64,000 bases of DNA, from positions 1 to 64,000 of the forward strand of contig JASJEC010000020.1 in the NCBI GenBank assembly GCA_030064845.1, given 5' to 3'. The position numbers and the translations under genes were made by a program. This DNA comes from Kiloniellales bacterium (GTDB lineage Bacteria; Pseudomonadota; Alphaproteobacteria; Kiloniellales; JAKSDN01). Under the pieces are notes generated by a model. The model saw only the letters and a program-made list of their open reading frames with translations, had not been told where the DNA came from and searched no databases. This document shows positions 55,113 through 64,000 of this stretch, piece after piece; within the stretch, counting starts at the first letter, position 1; each line of letters opens with the position of its first letter.

Positions 55113-56309
55113 ATGGAAAGCACGACGTCGTTGCGCGGCGCACAGCGCGACCCGACCCGGTCCTTCCTGGTGTCCTTCCCGCTCGGTCACCTGGCGAACG
55201 ACTTTGCGCCCGGATCCGTCTGGCTGCTGACGCCGGCGATCGCGATCGCCATGAACCTGTCGCCGGCCGAGATCGGGCTCTTGATCGGGATCCATACGGT
55301 CGGCGCCGCGCTCGGCTACCTGCCGGCGGGGATCCTGGCCGACCACGTGGCCAACCGGGGGCGCCTGCTGGCGGCGACCTTCTGGTGGGTCGGCATCGGC
55401 TACATCGTCGCGTCCTTCGCGCCGGGATTCTGGACGCTGGCCATCCTCATGGCGGTGGCCGGCCTCGGCGACGCCGCCTGGCACCCGATCGCGACCGGCG
55501 TCCTGGTCCAGGCCCGGCCCCGGCGGCGCGCCCAGGCGCTCGGCATCCACGCCATGGGCGGAACCTTCGCCGAAGTGCTGGCGCCGCTCGCGGTCGGCTT
55601 CCTGCTGGTCCACCTCGACTGGCGCTCCACGCTGCAGATCGCGGCCCTGCCCGCGCTGGTCATGGGCCTCTACTTCCTCTTCCTGCTCCCGCGCGTGCCG
55701 CCCTCGCCAGATGGCGCCATGTCGCGCGCCGATTTCGGCGCGATCCTCAGGGTCTGGTACAGCCGGACCGGGCTCAAGATCGCCGGGCTGACGAGCTTCT
55801 ACAACATGGCCCTGATTGCGATCATGGCCATGACGCCGCTTTTCCTGCAGAGCGCCAAGGGCTTCTCCTCGGCCGCGGCCGGCGCGGTCTTCTCGGCCAT
55901 GATCCTGGCGGGCGCCCTGGTGCAGCCCCTGGTCGGCTACCTCTCCGACCTGGTCGGGCGCAAGGCGATCATTATCGTCGGCAACCTGGTCGGCGCCATC
56001 GGCGCCATCGGCCTGTTCCTCGACTTCGGGCCGCTCACGATCGTCGCTCTGCTGATCGTGGCGGTGGGGGCGCTCACCTCGGTACGGGCCGCGGTGCTGG
56101 CAACCGCTGTGGACTTCGCCCGCAGGCGGGAAGGCACGACCCTTGGTCTCGCCTTCGTCATGCTCGACGGGGTCGGCGCCGTCGGCAGCATTCTGGCCGG
56201 CGCCGTCGGCAACTGGGACCTGACCTACGCCTTTCTGATGGCCGCCGTCTTCGCGCTGGTCGCGGTGCTGATCGCCGCGGCGACCCCGGCCGTCGCGCGG
56301 GACGGTTGA
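55113..56309 (+). CDS. MFS transporter
   Basis: 398 residues from the ATG at 55113; a GTG at 55086 would add nine. About twelve membrane segments. The loop between segments 2 and 3 reads GILADHVANRGRL, a degenerate form of the MFS 'GxLaDrxGrr' motif, repeated in the second half as GYLSDLVGRKAIII. Segment 5 contains GIHAMGGTFAEVLAPLAVGF. Fosmidomycin-resistance-like proteins share this general layout, but the substrate cannot be told. Ends ~70 bases before the SRP RNA gene. Confidence 0.87.
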   Translation: MESTTSLRGAQRDPTRSFLVSFPLGHLANDFAPGSVWLLTPAIAIAMNLSPAEIGLLIGIHTVGAALGYLPAGILADHVANRGRLLAATFWWVGIGYIVASFAPGFWTLAILMAVAGLGDAAWHPIATGVLVQARPRRRAQALGIHAMGGTFAEVLAPLAVGFLLVHLDWRSTLQIAALPALVMGLYFLFLLPRVPPSPDGAMSRADFGAILRVWYSRTGLKIAGLTSFYNMALIAIMAMTPLFLQSAKGFSSAAAGAVFSAMILAGALVQPLVGYLSDLVGRKAIIIVGNLVGAIGAIGLFLDFGPLTIVALLIVAVGALTSVRAAVLATAVDFARRREGTTLGLAFVMLDGVGAVGSILAGAVGNWDLTYAFLMAAVFALVAVLIAAATPAVARDG

Positions 56310-56380
56310 GCGGCACCGGGGCCGCCGGGCGCCGCCAGAGAGCCCTTGCCCGCCGGCCCGGGATCGCGGATAGTCGGCCC

Positions 56381-56476
56381 GGGAGGTTGGCAGCGGACGG
56401 GCGGCTCGCCAACCCGGTCAGGCCCGGAAGGGAGCAGCCGTAACGAGATTTGCCCGGGTCGTCCACCCAGCCTCCC
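56381..56476 (+). ncRNA. ffs: Signal recognition particle 4.5S RNA
   Basis: The conserved tip of SRP domain IV is present: GGTCAGGCCCGGAAGGGAGC, then AGCC, with its GGAAG tetraloop. The flanks pair as a long hairpin (start GGGAGGTTGG, end CCAGCCTCCC), giving a ~96-base small bacterial SRP RNA. It binds Ffh to target membrane proteins. Location just upstream of dnaX is a common proteobacterial order. Boundaries are set from the pairing and may be off by a few bases. Confidence 0.93.
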
Positions 56477-56594
56477 ACCTCCCGCGCGCCCGGCAAGGGC
56501 GCAGAATCGGACCGGACGAGAGCACCCGCGCGGGCAAGAGCAAGCGGCGGCCCGAACCGCCGGAACCATTCGAGGAAGGCCCGAAGCCCCCGCG

Positions 56595-58379
56595 ATGAGC
56601 GACGCCGCCGACCGACCGAAATCCGAGGCATACCGGGTCCTCGCGCGCAAGTATCGGCCGACCACCTTCGACGACCTGATCGGCCAGGAGGCGCTGGTCC
56701 GCACCCTGTCCAACGCGATCGGCAGCGGGCGGGTCGCCCACGCCTTCGTCCTGACCGGCGTGCGTGGGGTGGGCAAGACCACGACCGCCCGCCTGATCGC
56801 CCGGGCGCTCAACTGCGTCGGGCCGGACGGCCAGGGCGGGCCGACGATCACGCCCTGCGGCGTCTGCGAGTCCTGCCGGGCGATCGCCGAGGACCGCCAC
56901 GTCGACGTGATCGAGATGGACGCGGCCAGCCGGACCGGCATCGACGACGTGCGCGAGCTGATCGAGGGCGTGCGCTACCGGCCGGTCTCGGCGCGCAACA
57001 AGATCTACATCATCGACGAGGTCCACATGCTGTCGAAGCAGGCTTTCAACGGCCTGCTCAAGACGCTGGAGGAGCCGCCCGACAACGTGGTCTTCGTGTT
57101 CGCCACGACCGAGATCCGCAAGGTTCCGGTGACGGTGCTGTCGCGCTGCCAGCGCTTCGATCTCAAGCGGGTTCCCGAGGCGGTCCTGACCAGCCACTTC
57201 GCCGCCATCGCCGAGAAGGAGGGCATCGAGGCCGGCGAGGCCGCGGTGGCCATGATCGCCCGCGCCGCCGACGGGTCGGTGCGCGACGGCCTTTCCCTGC
57301 TCGACCAGGCGATCGCGCTCTCGTCTTCCGCCGGCGGCGGGCCGGTCCGGCTGGACGAGGAGGAGGTCAAGCAGATGCTCGGCCTCGCCGACCGCACGCG
57401 GATCTTCGACCTCTTCGAGGCGGTCATGGCCGGCAAGGCGCCGGAGGCGCTGGCCCTGCTGGCCGAGCTGCACGGCGGCGGCGTGGCCCCGGCGGTGGTG
57501 ATCGAGGACCTGCTCGAGCTGACCCATTTCCTGACCCGCGCCAAGCTGGTGCCGGACACGCTCTCGGCGCCCGCCCTGCCCGAGGCGGAGCGCGAGCGCG
57601 GGCGGCACCTGGCCGGAGAGCTCGGCCTGCCCGCCCTGGCGCGCGCCTGGCAGATGCTGCTGAAGGGGCTGGGCGAGACCCAGTCCGCGCCCGACCCGCT
57701 GCAGGCGGCGGAGATGGCGCTGATCCGCCTGATCTACGCCAGCGACCTGCCGACCCCGGGCGAGCTGGTCAAGCGGCTGAGCGAGGGCGCAGAGAGCGCC
57801 GCGCCTGCGCCGCCCGCCGCGCGCGGCGGCCCGTCGGGCCCGAGGACGCAGAGCGCGCCGCGGGGTGAGACCATCGCTGCGGCCGCCCAGTCGGAGCCCC
57901 TGCCCGAGACTCTCGCCGAGCCCCTGGCCGAGTCCCGGCGCGAACCCCAGGCCGAGCCGTCCGCCGCGGCGCCGCCGCAGCCGACCAGCTTCGCCGAGGT
58001 GGTCGAGCTGGCCCGGGTGAACCGGGAGCGGCTGTTCGCCAGCCAGCTCGCCGCCCAGGTTCATCCGGTGAAGTTCGAGCCGGGCCGGATCGAGCTGCGC
58101 CTGGTCGAAGAGGCGCCGCGCGATCTGGCCGGCCGCCTGGGCCGGCTGCTGGAAACCTGGACCGGGCGGCGCTGGATGGTCAGCATATCCGACCAGGAGG
58201 GCGCGCCGACCCTGCAGGACCAGGAGAAGGCGGACGAGGAACGCCTGCGCCGGGAGGTCATGGCGCAGCCCCTGGTCAAAGCCGCCATGGATACCTTTCC
58301 CGGCAGCCGCCTCGTGGTACGGCGCGAGGCCGGGCGGCCGGAACCGGAAACCGACGATCAAGGAGATGAGGCGCCATGA
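56595..58379 (+). CDS. dnaX: DNA polymerase III subunit gamma/tau DnaX
   Basis: 594 residues. Walker [10 protein letters not shown] (55-63), four-Cys zinc module (Cys 74, 88, 91, 94), Walker B region [12 protein letters not shown] and the sensor 1 area [21 protein letters not shown] Pro/Ala-rich stretch (about 400-465) leads to the tau C-terminal polymerase-binding domain. It is the clamp-loader motor at the replication fork. No A-rich slippery heptamer for a programmed gamma frameshift was noticed. The ATG at 56595 is the first after ffs. Confidence 0.96.
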   Translation: MSDAADRPKSEAYRVLARKYRPTTFDDLIGQEALVRTLSNAIGSGRVAHAFVLTGVRGVGKTTTARLIARALNCVGPDGQGGPTITPCGVCESCRAIAEDRHVDVIEMDAASRTGIDDVRELIEGVRYRPVSARNKIYIIDEVHMLSKQAFNGLLKTLEEPPDNVVFVFATTEIRKVPVTVLSRCQRFDLKRVPEAVLTSHFAAIAEKEGIEAGEAAVAMIARAADGSVRDGLSLLDQAIALSSSAGGGPVRLDEEEVKQMLGLADRTRIFDLFEAVMAGKAPEALALLAELHGGGVAPAVVIEDLLELTHFLTRAKLVPDTLSAPALPEAERERGRHLAGELGLPALARAWQMLLKGLGETQSAPDPLQAAEMALIRLIYASDLPTPGELVKRLSEGAESAAPAPPAARGGPSGPRTQSAPRGETIAAAAQSEPLPETLAEPLAESRREPQAEPSAAAPPQPTSFAEVVELARVNRERLFASQLAAQVHPVKFEPGRIELRLVEEAPRDLAGRLGRLLETWTGRRWMVSISDQEGAPTLQDQEKADEERLRREVMAQPLVKAAMDTFPGSRLVVRREAGRPEPETDDQGDEAP

Positions 58380-58699
58380 AGAACCTCGGTCAGATGATGA
58401 AGCAGGCGCAGGAGATGCAGGCCAAGATGGCCGACCTGCAGAACCAGCTGGCGGCCGCCGAAGTCAGCGGCGCGGCCGGCGGCGGCATGGTCAGCGTGAC
58501 CATGAACGGCAAGGGCGAGATGACCGCGATCAAGATCGACCCTAGCCTGATCCAACCGGACGACGCCGAGGTCCTGGAGGACCTGATCGTCGCCGCCGCC
58601 TCGGACGCCAAGGCCAAGGTCGAGGCCTTCGTCGCCGAAGAGATGCAGAAGCTGACCGGCGGTCTGCAGCTGCCGCCCGGCATGAAGCTGCCCTTCTGA
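58376..58699 (+). CDS. YbaB/EbfC nucleoid-associated protein
   Basis: 107 residues. The ATG overlaps the dnaX stop by four bases (ATGA). The sequence follows Yba[61 protein letters not shown] and [16 protein letters not shown]. It binds DNA as a dimer. dnaX-ybaB-recR is a conserved block. Confidence 0.96.
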   Translation: MKNLGQMMKQAQEMQAKMADLQNQLAAAEVSGAAGGGMVSVTMNGKGEMTAIKIDPSLIQPDDAEVLEDLIVAAASDAKAKVEAFVAEEMQKLTGGLQLPPGMKLPF

Positions 58700-58724
58700 G
58701 CGGGAACCGCGCGCGCCGAAGTCC

Positions 58725-59330
58725 ATGTCGGCCCCCATGGCGACCAGGGAGATCGAGCGTCTGATCCAGCAGCTGGCGCGGCTGCCGGGGCTGGGGCCGC
58801 GCTCGGCGCGGCGCGCGGTCCTGCACCTGATGAAGCGCCGGGAGTCGCTCATGCTGCCGCTCGCCGACAGCCTGCGCGAGGCCGCCCAAAAGCTGGCCGA
58901 CTGCGGGGTCTGCGGCAACCTCGACACCAGCGATCCCTGCGGGATCTGCAGCGATTTGGAACGGGACCGCGCGGCGGTCTGCGTCGTCGAGGAGATCGGC
59001 GATCTCTGGGCGATCGAGCGCAGCGGCGCCTTCCGCGGCCTCTACCACGTGCTCGGCGGCACCCTCTCGGCACTCGACGGGCGCGGGCCCGACGACCTGA
59101 GGATCGGCGATCTCGCGGCCCGGGTCCGCGACACCGGAGTGCGCGAGGTGATCCTGGCGCTCTCGGCCACGGTCGACGGTCAGACCACGGCGCACTACGT
59201 CGCCGAGCGCCTGGCCGGGCTCGACGTCGCCGTCACCCGCCTCGCCCACGGCGTGCCGGTCGGCGGTGAGCTGGACTACCTGGACGACGGCACCCTGAGC
59301 GCCGCCCTCAAGGCGAGGCGGCCGGCGTAG
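58725..59330 (+). CDS. recR: Recombination protein RecR
   Basis: 201 residues. N-terminal helix-hairpin-helix ([20 protein letters not shown]), a zinc finger with Cys 60, 63, 72 and 75, and a Toprim domain starting [16 protein letters not shown], with [19 protein letters not shown]. RecR works with RecF/RecO to load RecA on gapped DNA. A second in-frame ATG (codon 5) is also plausible. A palindromic repeat follows the stop directly. Confidence 0.96.
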   Translation: MSAPMATREIERLIQQLARLPGLGPRSARRAVLHLMKRRESLMLPLADSLREAAQKLADCGVCGNLDTSDPCGICSDLERDRAAVCVVEEIGDLWAIERSGAFRGLYHVLGGTLSALDGRGPDDLRIGDLAARVRDTGVREVILALSATVDGQTTAHYVAERLAGLDVAVTRLAHGVPVGGELDYLDDGTLSAALKARRPA

Positions 59331-59334
59331 GTAT

Positions 59335-59465
59335 CACCTCTCCCTTGGGAGAGGTCGCCGAGGCGAAGCCGAGGCGGGTGAGGGTCTTTGGTGCACGACA
59401 AGAAAACAACTCGCCCTCACCGCGCGTAGCGCCGGGCTTCGCCCCCCTTTCCGAAAGGGAGAGGT
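59335..59465. repeat. Palindromic repeat between recR and rmuC
   Basis: The left arm ACCTCTCCCTTGGGAGAGGT, then GCGGGTGAGGG, is mirrored on the right by CCCTCACCGCGCG...AAAGGGAGAGGT. The element fills the convergent recR/rmuC gap and is followed by ~55 AT-rich bases. It may also help end transcription, but there is no T-run on the stem. Confidence 0.65.
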
Positions 59466-59540
59466 CTTAAGCTTCTGTTTTCATTGTATTTTATTGAATT
59501 AATTGGATTTTAGTTAAATCTACTATTTACTCAAATCGCG

Positions 59541-60680
59541 TTAATCGCCCGCGACCTGGCGCAGGGGCGCGATGTCGTCGCCCCGCGGCGGCGCCTCCTC
59601 GAACTCGAGCTCCTCGATGCGCAGGCCGCGGCGGGTCACCTTGTCCGAGGAGATCCGGATCTGGCGCAGGTCCTCGCCGGCCTGCTCGAAGTGCCGCTGC
59701 AGCTTGGCGGCCCGCTCGTCGAGCCGGGTCACATCCTCCAGCAGCTTCAGGATCTCGGCCTGGATCACGCCGGCCTGCTCGCGCATGCGCACGTCCTTGA
59801 GCACGGCGCGCACCGTGTTGAGCGTCGCCATCAGGGTGGTCGGCGAGACGATCCAGACCCGCGCCCGGTAGGACTCCTCCACGACCGGCCGGAAGTTGGC
59901 GTGGAGCTCGGCGTAGATCGCCTCGCTCGGCAGGAACAGGAGCGCGGACTCGGCGGTCTCGCCGGGGATGATGTAGCGCTCGGCGATGGCCTGGACGTGG
60001 ACGCGCAGGTCCTGGGCCAGCGCGCGGCGCGCCTGCTGGCGGCCGGGGTCGTCGGCGGCGCTGCGCAGGGCCTCGTAGCTTTCCAGGGGGAATTTGGAGT
60101 CGATCGCGATCGGCCCCGGCGGGTTGGGCAGCTTGATCAGGCAGTCGACCCGCCGCTTGTTGCCGAGGGTCGCCTGGAAGGCGTAGCTGTCCGGCGGCAG
60201 GATCCCGGTGACCAGGTCGTTCAGCTGGATCTCGCCGAAGGCGCCGCGCGCCTGCTTGTTGGACAGGATCTCCTGGAGGCCGACCACCTGGGTCGAGAGC
60301 TCGGTGATGTTCTTCTGGGCCCGGTCGATCACCGCTAGGCGCTCGCGCAGCTCGCTGAGCGCGTTGTGGCTGCGCGTGGTGGAGTCCTGGATGTGGTCGC
60401 CGACCCGCTTGGAGAGGTCGCCGAGGCGGGCCTCCAGCGCCTGGGTGACGGCGCGCTCCTGGGCCTGCAGCTGCTCGGCCAGACGCGCCTGCAGCGCGGC
60501 CTGGCTCTCGGCCATCTGGGCCAGGCGGCCGGCCAGCTCGGCCCGCCGGCCGCGCCCGGCGGCCAGGACAACGGCGGCGACGAGGCCGCCCAGCCCGAGC
60601 AGGACCAGGACGGCCAGGGCGGCGAGCAGGACCAGGGGGTCGAGGCGGTCGGCCAGGGCGGCGAGCTCCGGCGATTCCAT
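59541..60680 (-). CDS. rmuC: DNA recombination protein RmuC
   Basis: 379 residues. An N-terminal membrane segment (VLLAALAVLVLLGLGGLVAA) is followed by a coiled coil (about 40-135, Ala/Gln/Leu-rich). The RmuC core follows, with RGAFGEIQLNDLVTGILPPD, IDSKFPLESYEALRS and LFLPSEAIYAELHANF. RmuC limits DNA inversion and rearrangement and is thought to be a restriction-endonuclease-like nuclease. Divergent from def, with a 160-base gap. Confidence 0.94.
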   Translation of the reverse strand: MESPELAALADRLDPLVLLAALAVLVLLGLGGLVAAVVLAAGRGRRAELAGRLAQMAESQAALQARLAEQLQAQERAVTQALEARLGDLSKRVGDHIQDSTTRSHNALSELRERLAVIDRAQKNITELSTQVVGLQEILSNKQARGAFGEIQLNDLVTGILPPDSYAFQATLGNKRRVDCLIKLPNPPGPIAIDSKFPLESYEALRSAADDPGRQQARRALAQDLRVHVQAIAERYIIPGETAESALLFLPSEAIYAELHANFRPVVEESYRARVWIVSPTTLMATLNTVRAVLKDVRMREQAGVIQAEILKLLEDVTRLDERAAKLQRHFEQAGEDLRQIRISSDKVTRRGLRIEELEFEEAPPRGDDIAPLRQVAGD

Positions 60681-60760
60681 CGGGACGACCTTTCTTGACG
60701 ACTCGGAACAGGGTTAAATTCTAGCATGCCAGCCCAATGGGGAGAAAAGCGGGACTCGGC

Positions 60761-60789
60761 TTGACGCCCGGCCCGATGCGCCATAGGTA
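60761..60789 (+). promoter_or_regulatory. Candidate promoter for def-fmt-truA
   Basis: TTGACG (60761-60766) and TAGGTA (60784-60789) are separated by 17 bases, a sigma70-like arrangement about 52 bases before the def ATG. The -35 is good; the -10 matches weakly. Pattern only. Confidence 0.35.
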
Positions 60790-60840
60790 GAAGAGAGCTT
60801 TATTGGAACGATTCTAAGTAAGTTTCGAGGACAATCGCCG

Positions 60841-61380
60841 ATGGCGAAGCTGCCCATCATCGTCGCGCCGGACCCCCGGCTGAAGAAGATCGCCAAGCCG
60901 GTCGAACGGGTCGACGCGCGTATCCGGCAGCTCATGGACGACATGCTGGAGACCATGTACAACGCGCCGGGCATCGGGCTGGCGGCGCCCCAGGTCGGCG
61001 TGCTGGAGCGGGTCATCGTGGTCGACTGCGCGGGCAAGGACGAGGAGCCCCAGCCCTACCGCATGGCCAACCCGGAGATCGTCTGGGTGTCCGACGAGGA
61101 CGCCCGTTACGAGGAGGGCTGCCTCTCGCTGCCCGAGCACTACGCCGAGGTGGTCCGGCCGGCGGCGGTCAAGATCCGCTTCCTGGACCATGAAAACGAG
61201 ATCCGGCAGATCGACGCGGACGGCCTCCTGGCGACCTGCGTGCAGCACGAGATCGACCACCTGGACGGAATCCTCTTCGTCGACCACCTGACCGCGCTGA
61301 AGCGCAACATGATCCTGCGCAAGCTGCTCAAGGCCAAGAAGGCCGCGAAGCCCGCCGCGGCGCCGGCCCCGGCGCTCTGA
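60841..61380 (+). CDS. def: Peptide deformylase
   Basis: 179 residues. All three family motifs are present: GIGLAAPQ (44-51), EGCLSLP (92-98, metal Cys) and QHEIDHLDG (135-143, metal His and catalytic Glu). It removes the formyl group from nascent proteins. fmt follows after 19 bases, so removal and addition of the formyl group are encoded together. The last ~15 residues are Lys/Ala-rich. Confidence 0.97.
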   Translation: MAKLPIIVAPDPRLKKIAKPVERVDARIRQLMDDMLETMYNAPGIGLAAPQVGVLERVIVVDCAGKDEEPQPYRMANPEIVWVSDEDARYEEGCLSLPEHYAEVVRPAAVKIRFLDHENEIRQIDADGLLATCVQHEIDHLDGILFVDHLTALKRNMILRKLLKAKKAAKPAAAPAPAL

Positions 61381-61399
61381 GCGGCGCCGCCCAGCGGCC

Positions 61400-62362
61400 G
61401 TGCCCCTCAGACTCGCCTTTCTCGGCACGCCGGATTTCGCGCTTCCCTGCCTGAAGGCCCTGGCCGAGGCCGGCCACGAGATCGCCTGCGTCTACTGCCA
61501 GCCGCCGCGCCCGGCGGGCCGGGGCCACAAGCCGCGGCCCTCCCCCGTGCAGGCCCTGGCCGAACAGCGGGGCTGGCCGCTGCGCACCCCGAACAGCTTC
61601 AAGGACCCGGCGGAGCGCGACGCCTTCTCGGCGCTCGCCCTGGACGCCGCCGTGGTCGTCGCCTACGGCCTGATCCTGCCCGCCGAGGTCCTGGCCGCGC
61701 CCCGGCTCGGCTGCCTCAACCTCCACGCCTCGCTGCTGCCGCGTTGGCGCGGGGCGGCGCCGATCCAGCGGGCGATCCTGGCCGGCGACGCGGTCACCGG
61801 GGTCACCATCATGCAGGTCGACGCCGGCCTCGACAGCGGGCCCATGCTGCTCCGGGAAGAGCTCGCCATCGGCCCCGAGACGACCGGCGCCACGCTGCAC
61901 GATGCCCTGGCCGAACGGGGCGCCCAGATGATGGTCCGGGCGCTCGCCGGACTGGACCGGGGCGACCTCGTGCCGGCGCCCCAGCCCGAGGAGGGGGTGA
62001 CCTACGCCGCCAAGCTGACCCGCGAGGAGGCGCGGCTCGACTGGCGCCGACCGGCAGCCGAGCTGGAGCGTCAGGTGCGCGCTTTCGATCCCTGGCCCGG
62101 CGCCTTCGCGGTCCTGCCGCGCGACGGCGCGCCCGAGCGGATCAAGGTGCTTCGGGCGTCCCTGGCCGAGGCGCCGGCCGGCGCCCGGCCGGGCGCGGTG
62201 CTCGACGACCGGCTGACTGTCGCCTGCGGCGAGGGCGCCCTCCGCCTCGAGCGGGTGCAGCGTGCCGGCAAGCGGCCCATGACCGCGGCCGAGCTGCTGC
62301 GCGGCTTCCCGGTGGCGCCGGGCACGCGGCTGCCCGCGCCCGACGCGGACGGCGCCGGCTGA
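61400..62362 (+). CDS. fmt: Methionyl-tRNA formyltransferase
   Basis: 320 residues from a GTG at 61400 ([20 protein letters not shown]). The folate-binding/catalytic motif is [20 protein letters not shown] (Asn 107, His 109) with Asp 145 in [10 protein letters not shown]. The C-terminal OB-like domain begins near residue 205 ([20 protein letters not shown]). It formylates initiator Met-tRNA. truA starts 5 bases after its stop. Confidence 0.97.
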   Translation: MPLRLAFLGTPDFALPCLKALAEAGHEIACVYCQPPRPAGRGHKPRPSPVQALAEQRGWPLRTPNSFKDPAERDAFSALALDAAVVVAYGLILPAEVLAAPRLGCLNLHASLLPRWRGAAPIQRAILAGDAVTGVTIMQVDAGLDSGPMLLREELAIGPETTGATLHDALAERGAQMMVRALAGLDRGDLVPAPQPEEGVTYAAKLTREEARLDWRRPAAELERQVRAFDPWPGAFAVLPRDGAPERIKVLRASLAEAPAGARPGAVLDDRLTVACGEGALRLERVQRAGKRPMTAAELLRGFPVAPGTRLPAPDADGAG

Positions 62363-62367
62363 CGGCC

Positions 62368-63129
62368 ATGGCGCGCTGGAAGCTCACCATCGAGTACGAC
62401 GGGACCGACTACGTCGGCTGGCAGCGCCAGGACAACGGGCCGAGCATCCAGGGCACGCTGGAGCGGGCCGTGGCCGGCTTCTGCGGCGAGACCGTCAACG
62501 TGATCGGCGCCGGGCGCACCGATTCCGGGGTCCACGCCTTCGGCCAGGTCGCGCACCTCGATCTCGAGCGCGAGACCACGCCCAAGACCCTGCGCGACGC
62601 GCTGAACCACCACCTGAAGCCCCACCCCATCGCGGTGCTGTCGGCCGAGCCCGCGGCGCCCGGCTTCCACGCGCGCTTCTCGGCGGTCTCGCGCGGCTAC
62701 CTCTACCGCATCGTCAACCGGCGCGCGCCGCTCGCCCTGGACCGGAACCGCGCCTGGTTCGTGCCCGTCCCGCTCGACGCCGAGGCCATGCACGCGGCCG
62801 CCCAGGTCCTGGTCGGGCACCACGACTTCTCCTCCTTCCGGGCGGCCGACTGCCAGGCCGACTCGCCGGTCAAGACGCTCGATCTGTTGAACGTGGTGCG
62901 AGTCGGGCGGGACGTGCGCATCGAGGCCAAGGCCCGTTCCTTCCTGCACCGCCAGGTCCGCAACATGGTCGGCAGCCTGAAGCTGGTCGGCGCCGGTAAG
63001 TGGCGCGAGGCCGACCTGCGCGACGCCCTGGAGGCGCGCGACCGCCGCGCCGCCGGCCCCGCCGCGCCCGCCTGCGGCCTCTACCTGACCGCCGTCGGCT
63101 ACGACGAACCCGAGACAGCCGGCTGCTAA
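62368..63129 (+). CDS. truA: tRNA pseudouridine synthase TruA
   Basis: 253 residues from the ATG at 62368; a longer open frame upstream is a shadow of fmt. The catalytic Asp is D52 in GAGRTDSGVHAFGQV. RGYLYRIVNRRAP, HHDFSSFRA and FLHRQVRNMVGSL are further TruA markers. It makes pseudouridine at positions 38-40 of tRNA. Last gene of the def-fmt-truA run. Confidence 0.97.
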   Translation: MARWKLTIEYDGTDYVGWQRQDNGPSIQGTLERAVAGFCGETVNVIGAGRTDSGVHAFGQVAHLDLERETTPKTLRDALNHHLKPHPIAVLSAEPAAPGFHARFSAVSRGYLYRIVNRRAPLALDRNRAWFVPVPLDAEAMHAAAQVLVGHHDFSSFRAADCQADSPVKTLDLLNVVRVGRDVRIEAKARSFLHRQVRNMVGSLKLVGAGKWREADLRDALEARDRRAAGPAAPACGLYLTAVGYDEPETAGC

Positions 63130-63148
63130 GAGAGTGCATAGCCTGCAC

Positions 63149-63226
63149 CATCACCCTTCGACAGGCTCAGGGTGAGGGGGAAATGTGTCAAACACGTACC
63201 CTCATCCTGAGCTCGTCGAAGGATGA
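63149..63226. repeat. Inverted repeat of the CCTTCGACA/TGTCGAAGG type, copy 2
   Basis: CATCACCCTTCGACAGGCTC is mirrored by GAGCTCGTCGAAGGATGA. It shares its core with the unit at 53400-53495 and again lies between convergent genes (truA and the membrane-protein gene). Confidence 0.65.
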
Positions 63227-63258
63227 CCGTGATCAAGAGCTCAGGGGTACTTCAGCCG

Positions 63259-63831
63259 CTAGCTGATCATCGACAGGCCGACGGCCTCGATGACGTAGGC
63301 GATGAAAAGCGAGAGCATGACGATCCCGCCGGCCGCCATGGCGCCGATCCGGAGCGCCGTCGCGGCGATGAAGCCCTCGAACGCGAGGATCGCGAAGAAG
63401 GCGCCCAGCTTCAGGAAGTTGCCGACAGCCTCGGGCACCAGCCCCGAGGCCGCGACGGCACTGACCGCGAGATAGAAGGCGGCCTCGAGCACGCTGGCCC
63501 AGTTGGAGGCCACGACGTAGCCGATGTACTCGCCGGAGCGCTGCATGGCCTCGGCGAGGTGGAACATCACCAGCGGAAAGACGGTCCAGCCGAGGACGTA
63601 GATCAGGCCCTGCACGGCGGCGAACTCGACTGGCCCGGCGGTCATCTCGCTTTCGCCAAGTTGGCCGAACAGCAGCGCGGCGTGCACCGGCAATACGATG
63701 ACCGCGGCGAAGAAGGAACGCCAGAAACCCTCGACGCTGCGGTTGAAGAACTGCAGCGCCGACTTGTCCAGGCGAACCAGGCGCCAAACGGCGTAGAGCG
63801 AAGACGCGATCTCCGCCGCGGGCGGGATCAT
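63259..63831 (-). CDS. Integral membrane protein, unknown
   Basis: 190 residues with about four or five hydrophobic spans ([88 protein letters not shown]). It is strongly coupled to dapE: its ATG overlaps the dapE stop as ATGA. No family recognised; no enzymatic motif. Conserved small membrane proteins are frequent beside dapE in this group, from memory. Confidence 0.8.
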   Translation of the reverse strand: MIPPAAEIASSLYAVWRLVRLDKSALQFFNRSVEGFWRSFFAAVIVLPVHAALLFGQLGESEMTAGPVEFAAVQGLIYVLGWTVFPLVMFHLAEAMQRSGEYIGYVVASNWASVLEAAFYLAVSAVAASGLVPEAVGNFLKLGAFFAILAFEGFIAATALRIGAMAAGGIVMLSLFIAYVIEAVGLSMIS

Positions 63832-64000
63832 CGGGTGAAGTAGCCGTCGAGCACCGCCCGGTAGATCGCGCTCAGGGCCTCCAGGTCGGCCAGCGCCACG
63901 TGCTCGTCCACCTTGTGGGCCGTGGCGTTGAGCATGCCGAGTTCCACGACCGGCGCGTGATCCTTGATGAAGCGGGCGTCGGAGGTGCCGCCGGTGGTGC
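63828..64000 (-). CDS. dapE: Succinyl-diaminopimelate desuccinylase, C-terminal end
   Basis: Only the last ~56 codons are inside the window; the gene continues past base 64000. The fragment reads [20 protein letters not shown], then [20 protein letters not shown] to the stop. This is the DapE-type ending of the M20 peptidase family: the 'GGTSDARF' loop and the final metal His in HKVDE. DapE makes LL-diaminopimelate for lysine and peptidoglycan. Confidence 0.88.
   Translation of the reverse strand, partial: TTGGTSDARFIKDHAPVVELGMLNATAHKVDEHVALADLEALSAIYRAVLDGYFTR

Noticed and set aside
56595-58379. Programmed frameshift for a short DnaX (gamma) form
   Set aside because: No A-rich slippery heptamer with a following hairpin was seen in the expected region.

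Overview
The window is high-GC DNA, mostly 65-70% GC by eye. Gene content and order point to an alphaproteobacterium of the Rhodospirillales/Kiloniellales type. Supporting blocks are cycM-like/kdsB/pheA, xseB-ispA-dxs-tlyA, ffs-dnaX-ybaB-recR, def-fmt-truA-dapE, sulfite reductase followed by DUF934, and a SinR-like XRE regulator. No species is asserted, because no search was possible.

Layout. At 1-2.7 kb lie the end of an assimilatory sulfite/nitrite reductase operon, an exported YqgE-like protein and a lipoprotein. At 2.8-6.4 kb there is an accessory island of lower GC: six or so small genes of immunity-protein character (SUKH/SMI1-KNR4, a WDPI/DEYD protein, DUF6881, HEAT repeat), with three copies of a ~160-200 bp repeat between the first of them. 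At 6.8-16.5 kb are queG, ridA, an altronate-dehydratase-family enzyme, a DUF547 lipoprotein, a methyltransferase, a hemerythrin, a QueA-Tgt fusion, a 2OG-Fe(II) oxygenase and an XRE regulator. At 16.8-24 kb are a stand-alone AceE/transketolase-like E1, tusA and an RND efflux pair.

At 24-29.1 kb is the isoprenoid block (HDAC-like, xseB, ispA, dxs, terminator, tlyA), followed by a 285 bp MITE-like element. At 29.5-31.8 kb are DUF3047, ferritin-like and GT2 genes. At 31.7-37.8 kb are an SLC13-type permease with an acyl-CoA ligase, a TAXI binding protein and an M17 peptidase. At 38-42.8 kb are a MarR regulator, a BshA-like glycosyltransferase, a dicarboxylate symporter fused to a periplasmic binding protein, and a cupin. 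At 42.9-49.7 kb is a yejABEF-type peptide ABC operon ending in a GhrA-like dehydrogenase. At 49.8-55 kb are an inositol-monophosphatase-family enzyme, cytochrome c, kdsB, pheA and nudC. At 55-64 kb are an MFS transporter, 4.5S RNA, dnaX-ybaB-recR, rmuC, def-fmt-truA, a membrane protein and the end of dapE.

How the genes connect. Two loci serve queuosine synthesis: queG, and a single gene carrying both QueA and Tgt. dxs and ispA serve isoprenoids. kdsB (KDO for LPS), pheA (Phe) and dapE (Lys/peptidoglycan) are housekeeping biosynthesis genes. def/fmt handle N-formylmethionine, and ffs, truA and tlyA serve translation. The best candidates for something not well described are the QueA-Tgt fusion, the repeat-interleaved immunity-like island without a visible toxin, the BshA-like gene in an alphaproteobacterial setting, and the symporter/binding-protein fusion. 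No tRNA, CRISPR array, prophage or complete insertion sequence was seen.
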